Source: Puniceicoccaceae bacterium | GTDB taxonomy: Bacteria; Verrucomicrobiota; Verrucomicrobiia; Opitutales; Coraliomargaritaceae | Length of the DNA stretch: 64,000 nucleotides | NCBI GenBank assembly: GCA_018402305.1 | Contig: JAGYJE010000003.1 | Span: 62,001 to 126,000, forward strand | Direction: 5' to 3' | Shown here: positions 8,366 to 17,073 of the stretch, one piece after another | Layout of the letters: the number at the start of each line of letters is the position of its first letter | How positions within the stretch are numbered: the stretch's first letter is position 1 | Position numbers and translations under genes: made by a program | The notes under the pieces: generated by a model | The model's database searches: none | What the model saw: the letters and a program-made list of their open reading frames with translations, nothing else | Told to the model about the DNA's origin: nothing

Positions 8366-10588
8366 TTATCGGCGGAGTGAGCGTGGCTTGTTGCGGAGAG
8401 GGGTCTCCGGGGTGCCATCTTTTTTATTTTCGAATTTACTGCCTTCCATATACAGCCGACCAGATTCTCCAGTTTCTACATAATTCTTCACTTCGCCCGA
8501 GCTTTCGATAATCTCTAGCTTTTTATCTGTCATAGCTTTCGCTGACTCTGGGGAATTAATGACTGTAGGCCGTATAAATATAACAAGATCACGTCTAGTG
8601 AATTCATTTGATTTGCCTCCTAACACGTTTTTAAGCAGCGGTAGTCTCCCGAAGAGCGGAAAATAGGCGTTGCTATCACTTCTCTGATTTTCCTGCAGAC
8701 CGCCCAGTATGATCATTTCCCCAGAATTCACTGTAATCGTCGAAGTCGCTTCGCGCCGCCCGATAATTGGCTGACTATTACCATCTATATCAATATCTCC
8801 AATTATGCTATCAACTGTTTGCTCGATGGTCATCTGAACGCTTCCATCGGCACCGATTAAAGGGGTAACTGTTAGTTGTATCCCAATATCTCTAAACTCA
8901 ACGTTACTTCTAACGTTTGCGTTATTACTGTCCAGTGTACTAGATGAACTCGTTATAATTGGTCGGGATTCACTAACGTTTACAATCCCTTCTTCGTTGT
9001 GACTGACCACAATCGTTGGTGTTTGCAGTATACGGGCGTTGCTGTCGCTATCAGACGAGTTGAGCAATGCAGTTAAACCTTCGAGGGTCGATGTTGTTCC
9101 AGAAAGGTTGAAGCCGGAACCAATGATACCCCCTAGTGAATTTATAGGATTTCCACCGCCATCGATTCCAGTTTGCACGGATCCGCCGAAAGAAACATTT
9201 CCGTCAGGCAAGACTTCGAAGCCCAAGGCAGTTATGCCACTACTCTGATTTTCGTTCAAAGTTACCTCTGTTATTATCGCTTCAATCCGCACCTGCGGCA
9301 GCGGAATATCAATTTTCTCGATCAGCTCCCTGAGGGTTTTAAGATCTTGCTGGGTGCCATAGGCGACGATGGCGTTGGTGCGTTCATCGGCAGAGAGGCC
9401 AACGAAATTGGAGAATTGCAGGGAGCTGCTAGTTTCGGCGATGACTGCGGCGGCGGGTGTGTTTGCCGTGGGGGGCGTTGGCTGGTTGTTGCCACCTTCG
9501 CTACCTTGGTTGTTGGGCCGGTTATTGTTTCGTTCATTTTCGCGGGCGACTTTAGCGTCTTCCTCGCGGCCCTCTTTCTGACCGGAGATGATCTCCTGAA
9601 TGATGGGGACGACCTCCTCCGCCTTGGCTTGGCGGAGTTGAAAAACCTCGCTGGCCGTGAGGGGGGCGGCATCAACATCAACGCTTTCGATGACTTGCAT
9701 GATGGTGTCGACATTGCCGGGGTGGGTGATAAGGATGAGTTGGTTACTGCGTTCGTCGGCGGTGACACTGGTATTGCCTTCGAGGTAGCTGTTCAGGGGG
9801 CCTTGAATGAGGCTTTCGATGCGGTTCTGCATGTCGGCCGCTTGGACAAAGTTGAGTTTAACAAATTTGATGGTCTCGCGGATGGCATGGGGGCGATCGG
9901 CTTCGTTGATGACGGTCTCGATACGTTGAAGATTAATCAGCGCATCGGTGACCAGGAGGGCATTGGATTTTGGGAATGAGATCACGCTGGAGGTTGCTGA
10001 AATGAGGCTATTAACGAGGGGGGCGGCACCCGTTTCGGCATTAAGGTAGTCGAATTTGAAGAGTTTGGCATAGATCTGCTGGCTTGGCTCCCGGTTGAGG
10101 GTACTGTCGGCGATCAACTGGGGCACATGTTGGTTCACGTTTTGCGCCGGCACGGCCTTCATAAAGCGCCCCCCCATATCGGTGAGCATGACTCCGTTGA
10201 GCGTCAGGAGGCTTTCCAGAGCGAGGACCGCTTCGCGCTTCGAGAGGGGGCCTCGGGAATCGAAGGTAATCTTCGTAACCGGCAAATTTTGGGGGCGCAG
10301 GATGATTTTATCGGTCATCTTCTCGAGAAGCGAGAGGACCTGAGGGGCCGACATATCGACCAGCTCAAGCAGGCCGACGATCTCCTCCGGAGCATCGATC
10401 TCAGGCTCAGCGGGCGCGTTGTCTGCGGGGGCACTGCCTGTGGGCAGTGTGGCTGTGGGCAGTGTGGCTGTGGGCAGTGTGGCTAAGGGGCTGTTTTGCG
10501 CCTGGATAGACGCAGACACGAGGGCACTCACTAGAATCAGGGTGCAGAGGTGGAGCCGGTATCTGAAATATGAGGGTTGTATCATCAC
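8366..10588 (-). CDS. gspD: type II secretion system secretin GspD
   Basis: Outer-membrane channel of the T2SS. The 740-residue protein has a signal peptide (about 1-30), a low-complexity repeat (ATLPT three times, about 36-52), an N0 domain (VDMSAPQVLSLLEKMT), N1-N3 domains (FDYLNAE, FVKLNFVQAADM, FQLRQAKAEEVVPII) and a C-terminal secretin domain from about 400. The secretin signature is seen in EMIILGGLQENQ and PLFGRLPLLKNVLGG. N3 carries an Asn/Gly/Pro-rich insert (about 340-380). The start overlaps gspM by four bases. Cargo unknown. No pilotin gene is adjacent. Confidence 0.92.
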   Translation of the reverse strand: MMIQPSYFRYRLHLCTLILVSALVSASIQAQNSPLATLPTATLPTATLPTGSAPADNAPAEPEIDAPEEIVGLLELVDMSAPQVLSLLEKMTDKIILRPQNLPVTKITFDSRGPLSKREAVLALESLLTLNGVMLTDMGGRFMKAVPAQNVNQHVPQLIADSTLNREPSQQIYAKLFKFDYLNAETGAAPLVNSLISATSSVISFPKSNALLVTDALINLQRIETVINEADRPHAIRETIKFVKLNFVQAADMQNRIESLIQGPLNSYLEGNTSVTADERSNQLILITHPGNVDTIMQVIESVDVDAAPLTASEVFQLRQAKAEEVVPIIQEIISGQKEGREEDAKVARENERNNNRPNNQGSEGGNNQPTPPTANTPAAAVIAETSSSLQFSNFVGLSADERTNAIVAYGTQQDLKTLRELIEKIDIPLPQVRIEAIITEVTLNENQSSGITALGFEVLPDGNVSFGGSVQTGIDGGGNPINSLGGIIGSGFNLSGTTSTLEGLTALLNSSDSDSNARILQTPTIVVSHNEEGIVNVSESRPIITSSSSTLDSNNANVRSNVEFRDIGIQLTVTPLIGADGSVQMTIEQTVDSIIGDIDIDGNSQPIIGRREATSTITVNSGEMIILGGLQENQRSDSNAYFPLFGRLPLLKNVLGGKSNEFTRRDLVIFIRPTVINSPESAKAMTDKKLEIIESSGEVKNYVETGESGRLYMEGSKFENKKDGTPETPLRNKPRSLRR
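10439..10483. repeat. 15-bp tandem repeat inside gspD (3 copies)
   Basis: Three exact tandem copies of TGTGGGCAGTGTGGC (10439-10453, 10454-10468, 10469-10483). On the coding strand they encode repeated ATLPT in the linker just after the signal peptide. The 15-bp unit keeps frame, so copy-number change would only alter linker length. Confidence 0.95.
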
Positions 10589-11142
10589 AGGTTAGGATCT
10601 TTCAGGTCGAAGGAATTGATTTCGTAGCGTACGTCGAGTTGCTCGGGGTTACGCCGGTTTTTCTGGATGCGGACGCTTTGAATATTGATGTAGGGCGTTT
10701 CCTCCCTGAGGCGATTATTAAGTTGAATGAGTTGGGCAATGGAAATACGATTCAAGCGGATGCGGAGGTTGTGGTCGTTAAAAATTTCCCCTTCGCGGGT
10801 GCGGACGGGGTCGATATCAGCTTGTGTAGAGAGGCCACTCTGGCGGATCAGGTTATCGACGCGGCCGGAGAGTTGATTGGCCGCGTAGGTTTTCGAGGGG
10901 TCGACACGTTCGAGTGCGTCATTAAGGGCTTCCGTGTAAAAATCGGCGCGTTCGAGCCATTGTTCCTGGGTGTTGAGTTCGACGGCGGCGAGTTGACGAG
11001 CGGCATTCCACTCGGACAAGCGCCCCATCCAATGGTTCATCCAGAGGAGGAGAATGACGACAATGAAAAGCAGGGAGAGCAACTTCTCCCGCAGGCTCAT
11101 GCGCTTGTAAAGAGTGCCCAGTTTATTGAAGTAGGGGCTCAT
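10585..11142 (-). CDS. gspM: GspM/PilO-like type II secretion inner-membrane protein
   Basis: Bitopic inner-membrane platform protein expected to pair with GspL. The 185 residues contain a basic cytoplasmic segment, one membrane helix (about 20-40, LLSLLFIVVILLLWMNHW), a periplasmic coiled-coil-prone stretch and a ferredoxin-like C-terminal domain (LRIRLNRISIAQLIQLNN then INIQSVRIQKNRRNPEQLDVRYEI). This fits the GspM/PilO fold, although sequence identity to proteobacterial GspM looks low. It is assigned largely by topology and by position between the gspL-like gene (4-bp overlap) and gspD (4-bp overlap). Confidence 0.7.
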   Translation of the reverse strand: MSPYFNKLGTLYKRMSLREKLLSLLFIVVILLLWMNHWMGRLSEWNAARQLAAVELNTQEQWLERADFYTEALNDALERVDPSKTYAANQLSGRVDNLIRQSGLSTQADIDPVRTREGEIFNDHNLRIRLNRISIAQLIQLNNRLREETPYINIQSVRIQKNRRNPEQLDVRYEINSFDLKDPNL

Positions 11143-12380
11143 GGTGTGGCCTCCGCTTGTTGGGTGGGCTCTGGTGACATTTCAGGCGGCGCCTCCGGGG
11201 CTTCTTCCGGCTCTTTCTCTTCAGTGACCGTGTGTTGATAGTCGAGGGTAACGGTGAAGGTTGTTTTACCGGAACGGGTGATTTGGCGAGGTGAGCCTAC
11301 GAGGGCAAAGGTGCCGGAATTTTCAAGTGAGTCGGTGTAGTTGTTCAGCTCCGAGATGGTGTTCGCCTTCCCCTCGATGGTGATACGGTTGCTGCCTTCA
11401 ATGACAGTTTCGTCGTATTCGATCCCTGTATCGCCCAGATTCAGCCTGATTTGGTTGGCTGCTTCAAGGATGGCGATGGGGCGCAGCTCATTTTGGGCAA
11501 CCTGTTCAAGCTTGTTGGTCAGGCTTTGTTTATCCTCCACGCGGCGGACGGCGGTGGTTTGCGAGGCGATTTGATTTTCGCGGCTACCCAGCCAGAACTG
11601 CCCCGCGAAGAGAAGGCCCTCCAGCAGGACAAGAAAAAGCGCGAAGCGTGCGGCGTAGCGAAGAAGACGGGTAATTAGTGTGGTGGTACGGCGGGCACTG
11701 CGTTCGGCGGCTTTGAAATCGGATGGACGAATGTCGGCCCGCCAAAGCGAGGCTTCATCGGGAGTGAGGGGTGACCAGTTTCCCTCGATGCCGGGGTCTC
11801 CAATTGTTTCCAAGCGAAAGGTCGGGCGGCCTGTCGTATCGAATTCCGGTTCGATTAACCGGAGTTCTAAAACGGCTGGTTTCCCGGCCCCAAGAGCATC
11901 AAGCCCTGCACCCTCCGGGGCAAAATTCTCCATGACGTGGGGTATTTCCTCGCCTTCCGGGAAGCGCAGGTGCGTTGTATGCTCTGCAGTTTGCAGGAGG
12001 ACATCAACCGGTTCGGCAAAGCGGGCACCGAGCAGACAGGCAAAGTCCGGCAGAGCCCAGGTGTGAGCTTCGAGGGCCTCATGACCAGCGTGCTTGAGGC
12101 GGGCCTTTAAGGCGGCGTAGAGAATAAGAGTCTGATATTTCGAATCGCAGAGAAAACCCCAGTTGAGCTGCTCAAGCGGAAATGGGGCGAGACCCTCCAT
12201 GGTCAACTCAGCAAAATCGTCTAGCTCGCCCGCTTCCAAGGCCTCCGGTATCTCGATGCGTTCGACAAAGAAAAACTCCGCGGGCAGGACGCACAGGTTG
12301 AAGGCCTTGGGCACGGCTTGTTGCTCAGGCAGCGGGTTGGTCGGCTCGGCTGGACCGTTTTCTTTGCTAAAGTCGTTCAC
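11139..12380 (-). CDS. gspL: GspL-like type II secretion protein (PilM/PilN-like)
   Basis: Inner-membrane assembly protein predicted to bridge the missing GspE ATPase and GspM. About 413 residues from a GTG at 12380; a TTG at 12422 lies inside gspK and would add 14 unlikely residues. The N-terminal two thirds form the cytoplasmic actin-like part (FFFVERIEIPEAL, LTMEGLAPFPLEQLNWGF). One membrane helix follows (FALFLVLLEGLLFAGQFWLG). A periplasmic PilN-like region has a coiled coil and a final domain (GSNRITIEGKANTISELNNY). The C-terminus is Glu/Pro-rich. It overlaps gspM by four bases. Confidence 0.75.
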   Translation of the reverse strand: MNDFSKENGPAEPTNPLPEQQAVPKAFNLCVLPAEFFFVERIEIPEALEAGELDDFAELTMEGLAPFPLEQLNWGFLCDSKYQTLILYAALKARLKHAGHEALEAHTWALPDFACLLGARFAEPVDVLLQTAEHTTHLRFPEGEEIPHVMENFAPEGAGLDALGAGKPAVLELRLIEPEFDTTGRPTFRLETIGDPGIEGNWSPLTPDEASLWRADIRPSDFKAAERSARRTTTLITRLLRYAARFALFLVLLEGLLFAGQFWLGSRENQIASQTTAVRRVEDKQSLTNKLEQVAQNELRPIAILEAANQIRLNLGDTGIEYDETVIEGSNRITIEGKANTISELNNYTDSLENSGTFALVGSPRQITRSGKTTFTVTLDYQHTVTEEKEPEEAPEAPPEMSPEPTQQAEATP

Positions 12381-12396
12381 GCAGGATAGTTTTCGA

Positions 12397-13530
12397 CTAG
12401 AATGAATGGCTTTCGCGGTCAATGTCTAGAGCGGAATAGCGCCTGGGTTCGATATCGGTGCCGGACCAAGTATGTTCAGATAGCTGAATAATGCGAAAGG
12501 GGTATTGCATCGCTTGCTGTTCGCTGGAGACTCCAGTTTTTGGGCCTTCGTTATCGGCGCTGCCAGGTGGTGCGCCGCGGCCGCGGCCACCGCTGCCGGT
12601 CTCAAAATTGGGCTCGACCAGAGCACTTACTGTAAAGGGGACCTGTCCACGGCGCAGGCTGACGGTGACGCGCAGGAGCCTGGCCTCGACAGTGCTTTGC
12701 TGGCCATTGGCCGAATCGGGCAATTCCTGAAGATAGGGAAGGTCGCCGAGACCGTCGAAAAGAAAGCGCTCGTCATAGCCACCTTGCAAGGCGAGCAGCT
12801 CAAGCACCGCCTGGGGGCTGCTGTTGAGGTTTGCAGGAGCTCCATTTAGGACGGAGACCATACTATCCAATTTTTGGAAGCGCTCGTTGGGGCGACCGTC
12901 GCTGTGGAAAAATGCCTCCTCCCAGACTTCAAGCAGGCGGAGTTCTTCGAGGTTTTGCAGCGGTTTGTTAGCCGCACGGTAAGGGGGGCGGCGGCGCAGG
13001 TAATCCTCAGACTCAGCGCCGTTGAGTCGACGGCTGTCGTCCGGGTCGATCCAGTCGAGCAGCATGCTGCTGAGTTCCCGGGCGGTGCCGAAATCAAAGT
13101 CAAAGCTTTCTTCCAGCATCCGATTGAGCGCGTCCTCAGTCATCGTGTTGATCGGGAGTCTGCCGCTCTCATCGCTGATGGTGATGGAGACCTCCCATCC
13201 ATTCGGGACCTGAATGCCAGCGTAATTCAGCGGGTCCCCCCAGCCCTGCTCGGGGGCGTGGAGCGTACCATCATCAATTAACCCGACCTCGTGGATCGTG
13301 GCCAGAGCCACCTCGAGCATACTGTAGGTGAAGGAGCGGACAGCGGGCGGCTCGTTGAAAATGGCGCGGTATTCCAGATCTTCGACGGCTTCATCGACGA
13401 AGCGTGTGATGATGAAAGAGAGCAGCAAAATGATAGCAAGAACGGCGACGAGGACGCTGCCGCGGCGCTGCAGCGAGTAAGCGGGAGCATGCGCACTAAG
13501 GGAAGGGAATGCATTTCGTCTGAAGGCCAT
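12397..13530 (-). CDS. gspK: type II secretion minor pseudopilin GspK
   Basis: Large minor pseudopilin thought to cap the pseudopilus tip. The 377-residue product has an N-terminal hydrophobic helix preceded by RRGSVLVAVLAIILLLSF; the Gly-Ser-Val at the leader cleavage position is typical of GspK, which is less strict than other pilins. The T2SSK domain is recognisable: DWIDPDDSRRLNGAESEDY, then PYRAANKPLQNLEELRLL and the Asn/Ser ending NLNSSPQAVLELLA. It lies 2 bp downstream of gspJ. A Gly/Arg-rich loop (GSGGRGRGAPPG) near residue 318 is low-complexity. Confidence 0.9.
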   Translation of the reverse strand: MAFRRNAFPSLSAHAPAYSLQRRGSVLVAVLAIILLLSFIITRFVDEAVEDLEYRAIFNEPPAVRSFTYSMLEVALATIHEVGLIDDGTLHAPEQGWGDPLNYAGIQVPNGWEVSITISDESGRLPINTMTEDALNRMLEESFDFDFGTARELSSMLLDWIDPDDSRRLNGAESEDYLRRRPPYRAANKPLQNLEELRLLEVWEEAFFHSDGRPNERFQKLDSMVSVLNGAPANLNSSPQAVLELLALQGGYDERFLFDGLGDLPYLQELPDSANGQQSTVEARLLRVTVSLRRGQVPFTVSALVEPNFETGSGGRGRGAPPGSADNEGPKTGVSSEQQAMQYPFRIIQLSEHTWSGTDIEPRRYSALDIDRESHSF

Positions 13531-13532
13531 GA

Positions 13533-14372
13533 CTAGAAAATGGGGACGCTCAGAGAGGGCACGGGGAGGGTAATGGTACGCTCTTTCTCAACGCCCTCGT
13601 ATGCAAAGGTCAGCTTGAGGAAGCGTGGGAGAATAAACGGCTCGTCGCCCTCACCCTCGAGGGGCGCTTCCTCGGTTTCCCAGCGCTCAAAGCGTTCGTC
13701 CCAGTAAATGAATGCCACCTTGGTCACGAGATCGCTGAGCGGGGTTCGATACAAGTCGTTCAAATCTCCTGACGCCTCCTGAATGGGGGTGAACCAGAGA
13801 AGGGAAAGGCCCTCGTCCTTAGAAAAGTGAATATAGGCCTCCACGCCGACGATGGGGGCGTTGTCCGCTTGCACCAGCAGAGCGGGACGTTCCTTGAGGC
13901 GAAAGGAGATAAGCGGATCCTCGTAGCTGGCGAATCCCGGAGGGCTCTTCCATTTAATCGGTTCTTCAGCCATGCGAAGCAGGGATCCGCCACCTGCGTC
14001 AACTCCATTAGCGGTGCCACCGCCGGTGCGGTCTCCGCCGGACGGAGCGTCTATGGAAAGCCCGGGCTTGGGTTCTCCGGTTTCACTGCCTTCGCTTTCT
14101 TCCGTCACGCGCTGATTATTGTCTATCGACTGATTGCTCTCGATAGAAACCTCTGAGCCAGCATGCGTGAAGCTGGCCTGGAGGAATTCGGTGACACCGT
14201 CGACGTGGTCTTCGAAAAAGTGTCGGTCCTGACGCTTTAGCCAAGCATCGGTGATCGCGACCATAAGTGTTGCGGCGGCAGCGAGGAGGGCACCGGCAAT
14301 GGTCACTGCAAGAATGACTTCAAGCAGGGTGAATCCTTTAGAGCGTCGAGGGTTGAACCGGGGAGTTTTCAT
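13533..14372 (-). CDS. gspJ: type II secretion minor pseudopilin GspJ
   Basis: Minor pseudopilin of the tip complex with GspI and GspK. The 279 residues begin with a prepilin leader ending SKG, cleaved before FTLLEVILAVTIAG, with Glu at +5. The globular part includes LLWFTPIQEASGDLNDLYRTPLSDLVTKVAFIYWDERFERWE, described here in fragments: the DLVTKVAFIYWDERFERW segment is the usual GspJ C-terminal strand. A Gly/Ser/Asn-rich insertion (about 85-130) makes it longer than the common 200 residues. Its start codon touches the gspI stop (1-bp overlap). Confidence 0.83.
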   Translation of the reverse strand: MKTPRFNPRRSKGFTLLEVILAVTIAGALLAAAATLMVAITDAWLKRQDRHFFEDHVDGVTEFLQASFTHAGSEVSIESNQSIDNNQRVTEESEGSETGEPKPGLSIDAPSGGDRTGGGTANGVDAGGGSLLRMAEEPIKWKSPPGFASYEDPLISFRLKERPALLVQADNAPIVGVEAYIHFSKDEGLSLLWFTPIQEASGDLNDLYRTPLSDLVTKVAFIYWDERFERWETEEAPLEGEGDEPFILPRFLKLTFAYEGVEKERTITLPVPSLSVPIF

Positions 14373-14878
14373 CAGAAATTCAGCTTCCTGCGCCAGCTTT
14401 CGAGTTCTTCGCGTTTATCTTGAAGCAGATCAGACCGCTCGTCGCTTTCGGACCACGTGGGGCGGAGCAAGAAAAGGGTTTCAGTATATTCCGCAGGGAG
14501 CCCCTCCAGAGGTTCGGAGAAATCCATGCGTAGTTCGACGTGGAAAAGGTCCACAACATCGGTCGGCTCGATACGCGCCTCCCAAGTAGCAAGGCCGTTG
14601 CTCAGCGTCTCGTAGGTATCGCCGTCTTCGGCCGCTTCGAGCTCCGGCTCCAGCAAAAGTTGCAGACGCACGGCACGGATGTCCGCATTGAGCTGGTCGT
14701 TACTGACACCGCGCTCCCGAGCCAGTAGAGCGTTTGTAAAGGCTGACATCAGGACGGAAGCGGCCATCCCGAAAATCGCGACGGCGATGACGACTTCAAT
14801 CAGCGAAAAGGCGCGGCGGGTGTGGCGTCGCTGCAAATAAGAGGAAAAGTGCCGATGAGCTCTGGAGGTCTGTCTCAT
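14372..14878 (-). CDS. gspI: type II secretion minor pseudopilin GspI
   Basis: Minor pseudopilin. The 168 residues have a basic leader (QRRHTRRA) cleaved before [19 protein letters not shown], with Glu at +5 of the mature protein, followed by a short globular domain ([19 protein letters not shown]) that fits the GspI pattern. It overlaps gspH by four bases and gspJ by one base, so translation is probably coupled. The separation of H, I and J rests on order and length as much as on sequence. Confidence 0.78.
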   Translation of the reverse strand: MRQTSRAHRHFSSYLQRRHTRRAFSLIEVVIAVAIFGMAASVLMSAFTNALLARERGVSNDQLNADIRAVRLQLLLEPELEAAEDGDTYETLSNGLATWEARIEPTDVVDLFHVELRMDFSEPLEGLPAEYTETLFLLRPTWSESDERSDLLQDKREELESWRRKLNF

Positions 14879-15432
14879 TCGGAACTCCTCACCAAGCTGG
14901 AAAATGGATCATAGACGAGGCGTAGGGCTGCGCCGCGGCCGCTGTCAATCTCTGCGATAAAGGGACTTGAGCTACGGTCCGGATCAAAGCGAAGAACTTT
15001 GGTTTCGAGGCGACTGTCGGCCGGGTCGGGAAAACGGGACAGCCCGGTGGTCGGTTGGACGAAGTAGAAACGAATCTCGCCAGCCTCATTTTCGCCGAAG
15101 TCATCGCTGAGTGGGAAACGCGTGTCTGCACCCACGGTTAGGCTCCCGCTTTCTTTATCAAAGCGGAGCTCTGTTGGTCGCCGGGTGCTGGCAGCTTGAA
15201 ATCGGGCAGCACGAATAGCCGTAGCGAGGGTTTCTTCGGCAGAAAGTTGGCCACTGCGGTCGGCAAAAGAGACAAAGTTGGCGATGACGACGCCTGCAGC
15301 CAAGGCCATGAGTGCGAGGACCAGAACAATCTCGATGATCGTAAACGCCGCTCTGTGCCTGAACAGGGGACTCGTTTGCCTCGCCCGTAGTGGCCGGAGC
15401 GAGTGCCGTGAATTACCAGTTTCCAATATCAT
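14875..15432 (-). CDS. gspH: type II secretion pseudopilin GspH
   Basis: Minor pseudopilin. The ATG at 15432 gives 185 residues; a GTG at 15486 would overlap gspG by 74 bases and is less likely. The leader is cleaved before [20 protein letters not shown], with Glu at +5. The domain following carries the GspH features [21 protein letters not shown] and [13 protein letters not shown] (an ASTRR-type helix end and beta-strand). It overlaps the end of gspG by 20 bases and gspI by four. Confidence 0.8.
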   Translation of the reverse strand: MILETGNSRHSLRPLRARQTSPLFRHRAAFTIIEIVLVLALMALAAGVVIANFVSFADRSGQLSAEETLATAIRAARFQAASTRRPTELRFDKESGSLTVGADTRFPLSDDFGENEAGEIRFYFVQPTTGLSRFPDPADSRLETKVLRFDPDRSSSPFIAEIDSGRGAALRLVYDPFSSLVRSSE

Positions 15433-15853
15433 CGGCGCTCTCGGTGCCGTCGGGCCCGAGCGACCAAATATCGTAGCCCCGGGCACCGTTAATGTTTTTG
15501 GACCCCGGAAAGCGGTATTGGTAAGGCTGCTTCCAGGGGTCAGTCGGTATTTCCTCGAGGTAGGGGCCTTTCCAGTTGGCTTCCTTGCCCGCTGGAGCGC
15601 GCATCAAAGCCTGCAGGCCTTCTTCGGTTGTCGGGTAGTTTCCCATGTCCAGCTTGTAGGGGGTCAGCCCGATCTTTGCGGTTTGGTTCACAAAAATACC
15701 GGCAACTTTCTCCTGCTGGCCACCGAAGACATTATCGAGGTTCCCGATTGTGACCGTCACCAGAATCGCGATAAGCGCGATGACGATAAGAATCTCAATT
15801 AAACTGAAACCGGCGGTGCGGGAGCGGCGTTTGATTTGTTTGGCAAGTATCAT
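15413..15853 (-). CDS. gspG: major pseudopilin GspG
   Basis: Major subunit of the T2SS pseudopilus. The ATG at 15853 gives 146 residues, the standard GspG length; the 57 upstream in-frame residues do not look pilin-like and are rejected. The leader KRRSRTAG is cleaved before [17 protein letters not shown]. The family core is clear: [39 protein letters not shown], and the calcium-site end [19 protein letters not shown]. It is the first gene of the gsp operon; the promoter must lie in 15854-16076, a divergent region shared with the MoxR gene, but I could not identify a convincing one. Confidence 0.95.
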   Translation of the reverse strand: MILAKQIKRRSRTAGFSLIEILIVIALIAILVTVTIGNLDNVFGGQQEKVAGIFVNQTAKIGLTPYKLDMGNYPTTEEGLQALMRAPAGKEANWKGPYLEEIPTDPWKQPYQYRFPGSKNINGARGYDIWSLGPDGTESADDIGNW

Positions 15854-16076
15854 AATCTGTGGCGATCTTTGTTGTGTGATGGGTAAGGCTCGCTCTGTGG
15901 ACGGCTGCGAGCGTTCCCAAGGCCAGAGAGCTAAAATTATGGCAGTTTGTCGAGGTTTTCCTGAAAAGGGGGAATTGTCCCGGGCAGGCTCGAAAAACGG
16001 AAAAACAGTGAACAAGCAATTAGACAAAGGTGACTGAATCGTTGCGCTGGTAGGAGAGCGTAGCTAACTTCCCCTC

Positions 16077-17045
16077 ATGAAAGATTCTTCAGTGATTCCC
16101 GCCCCGCGAGTATTGGAAACCGTTGAGCGTCTACGTGCCAACATTGAGCAAACGATTCGCGGTAAAACCGAGGCCGTGGATCGTACGATCATTTGCCTGA
16201 TTGCGGGGGGGCATCTTCTTATTGAGGATCTGCCCGGTTTGGGAAAGACGACGCTTGCCTATTGTCTGGCACGCTCGATTGATTGCTCTTTTTCGAGAAT
16301 TCAGTTCACCAGCGATATGCTGCCCTCAGATATAATTGGTGTGTCGATCTACGATCAGAAGACGCGGGATTTTGAGTTTAAACGCGGTCCGATCTTCGCC
16401 AACGTTGTGTTGGCGGACGAAATCAACCGGACAACGCCCAAGACGCAGTCAAGTTTGCTTGAAGTGATGGGGCGGGGGAAGCTCTCGGTGGATGGCCAGA
16501 CCTACACGGTTCCACCTCCATTTATGGTAATTGCGACGCAAAACCCCGTGGATTACGAGGGCACCTTTCCGCTTCCGGAGAGTCAGATGGACCGCTTCCT
16601 GATGCGCATGGAGATGGGCTATCCGGATTTTGAGAATGAGCTGGATATCCTTAAAAACGGGCAACTGCACTACGATGATATGGATTCGGTGCCCGTTGTT
16701 TCAAAAAAAGAGGTGGTGGAGCTGCAGGCCTATGTGCGGGAGGTTTACATCGAGAATACGGTGGCGGAGTACATAGTGCGTCTTGTTGCAGCGACGCGTA
16801 AAGAAAAAGCCTTCCGTTCCGGAGTTAGCCCGCGGGGGACGCTCTCGCTCAAGGTAGCTGCGCAGGCGCACGCGCTGTCTGCTGGGCGGGCCTTTGTGCT
16901 GCCGGATGATGTCCGCTCGGTCTTGCATCCGGTCTTTGTTCACCGTCTGGCCTTGCGCAAGTCGATGTCAGACCCGTTGGAGGAACGGCGAGCAGTTGAG
17001 GGTTTATTGGCCGAAATCGAGGCGCGTGTGGTTGAGCCTGCCTAG
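16077..17045 (+). CDS. MoxR family AAA+ ATPase
   Basis: Chaperone-like ATPase of the MoxR group that usually works with DUF58 and transglutaminase or VWA proteins. The 322 residues show Walker A in [13 protein letters not shown] (about residue 53), Walker B in [15 protein letters not shown] (about 113), the sensor-1 region [20 protein letters not shown] and the C-terminal lid [17 protein letters not shown]. The ATG at 16077 is supported by the short distance to the AAA core. The DUF58 gene follows after 28 bp. The client protein is unknown. A paralogue heads the Bat operon at 35977. Confidence 0.93.
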   Translation: MKDSSVIPAPRVLETVERLRANIEQTIRGKTEAVDRTIICLIAGGHLLIEDLPGLGKTTLAYCLARSIDCSFSRIQFTSDMLPSDIIGVSIYDQKTRDFEFKRGPIFANVVLADEINRTTPKTQSSLLEVMGRGKLSVDGQTYTVPPPFMVIATQNPVDYEGTFPLPESQMDRFLMRMEMGYPDFENELDILKNGQLHYDDMDSVPVVSKKEVVELQAYVREVYIENTVAEYIVRLVAATRKEKAFRSGVSPRGTLSLKVAAQAHALSAGRAFVLPDDVRSVLHPVFVHRLALRKSMSDPLEERRAVEGLLAEIEARVVEPA

Positions 17046-17073
17046 CTGGCTGGAGTTGGTGAAATTGAGGCTT

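Noticed and set aside
9173..9979. 268-residue plus-strand frame within gspD
   Set aside because: Antisense to a clearly conserved secretin; composition is that of a shadow frame, with no motif.
10570..11238. 222-residue plus-strand frame antisense to gspM/gspL
   Set aside because: Overlaps coupled gsp genes with better homology; no recognisable domain.
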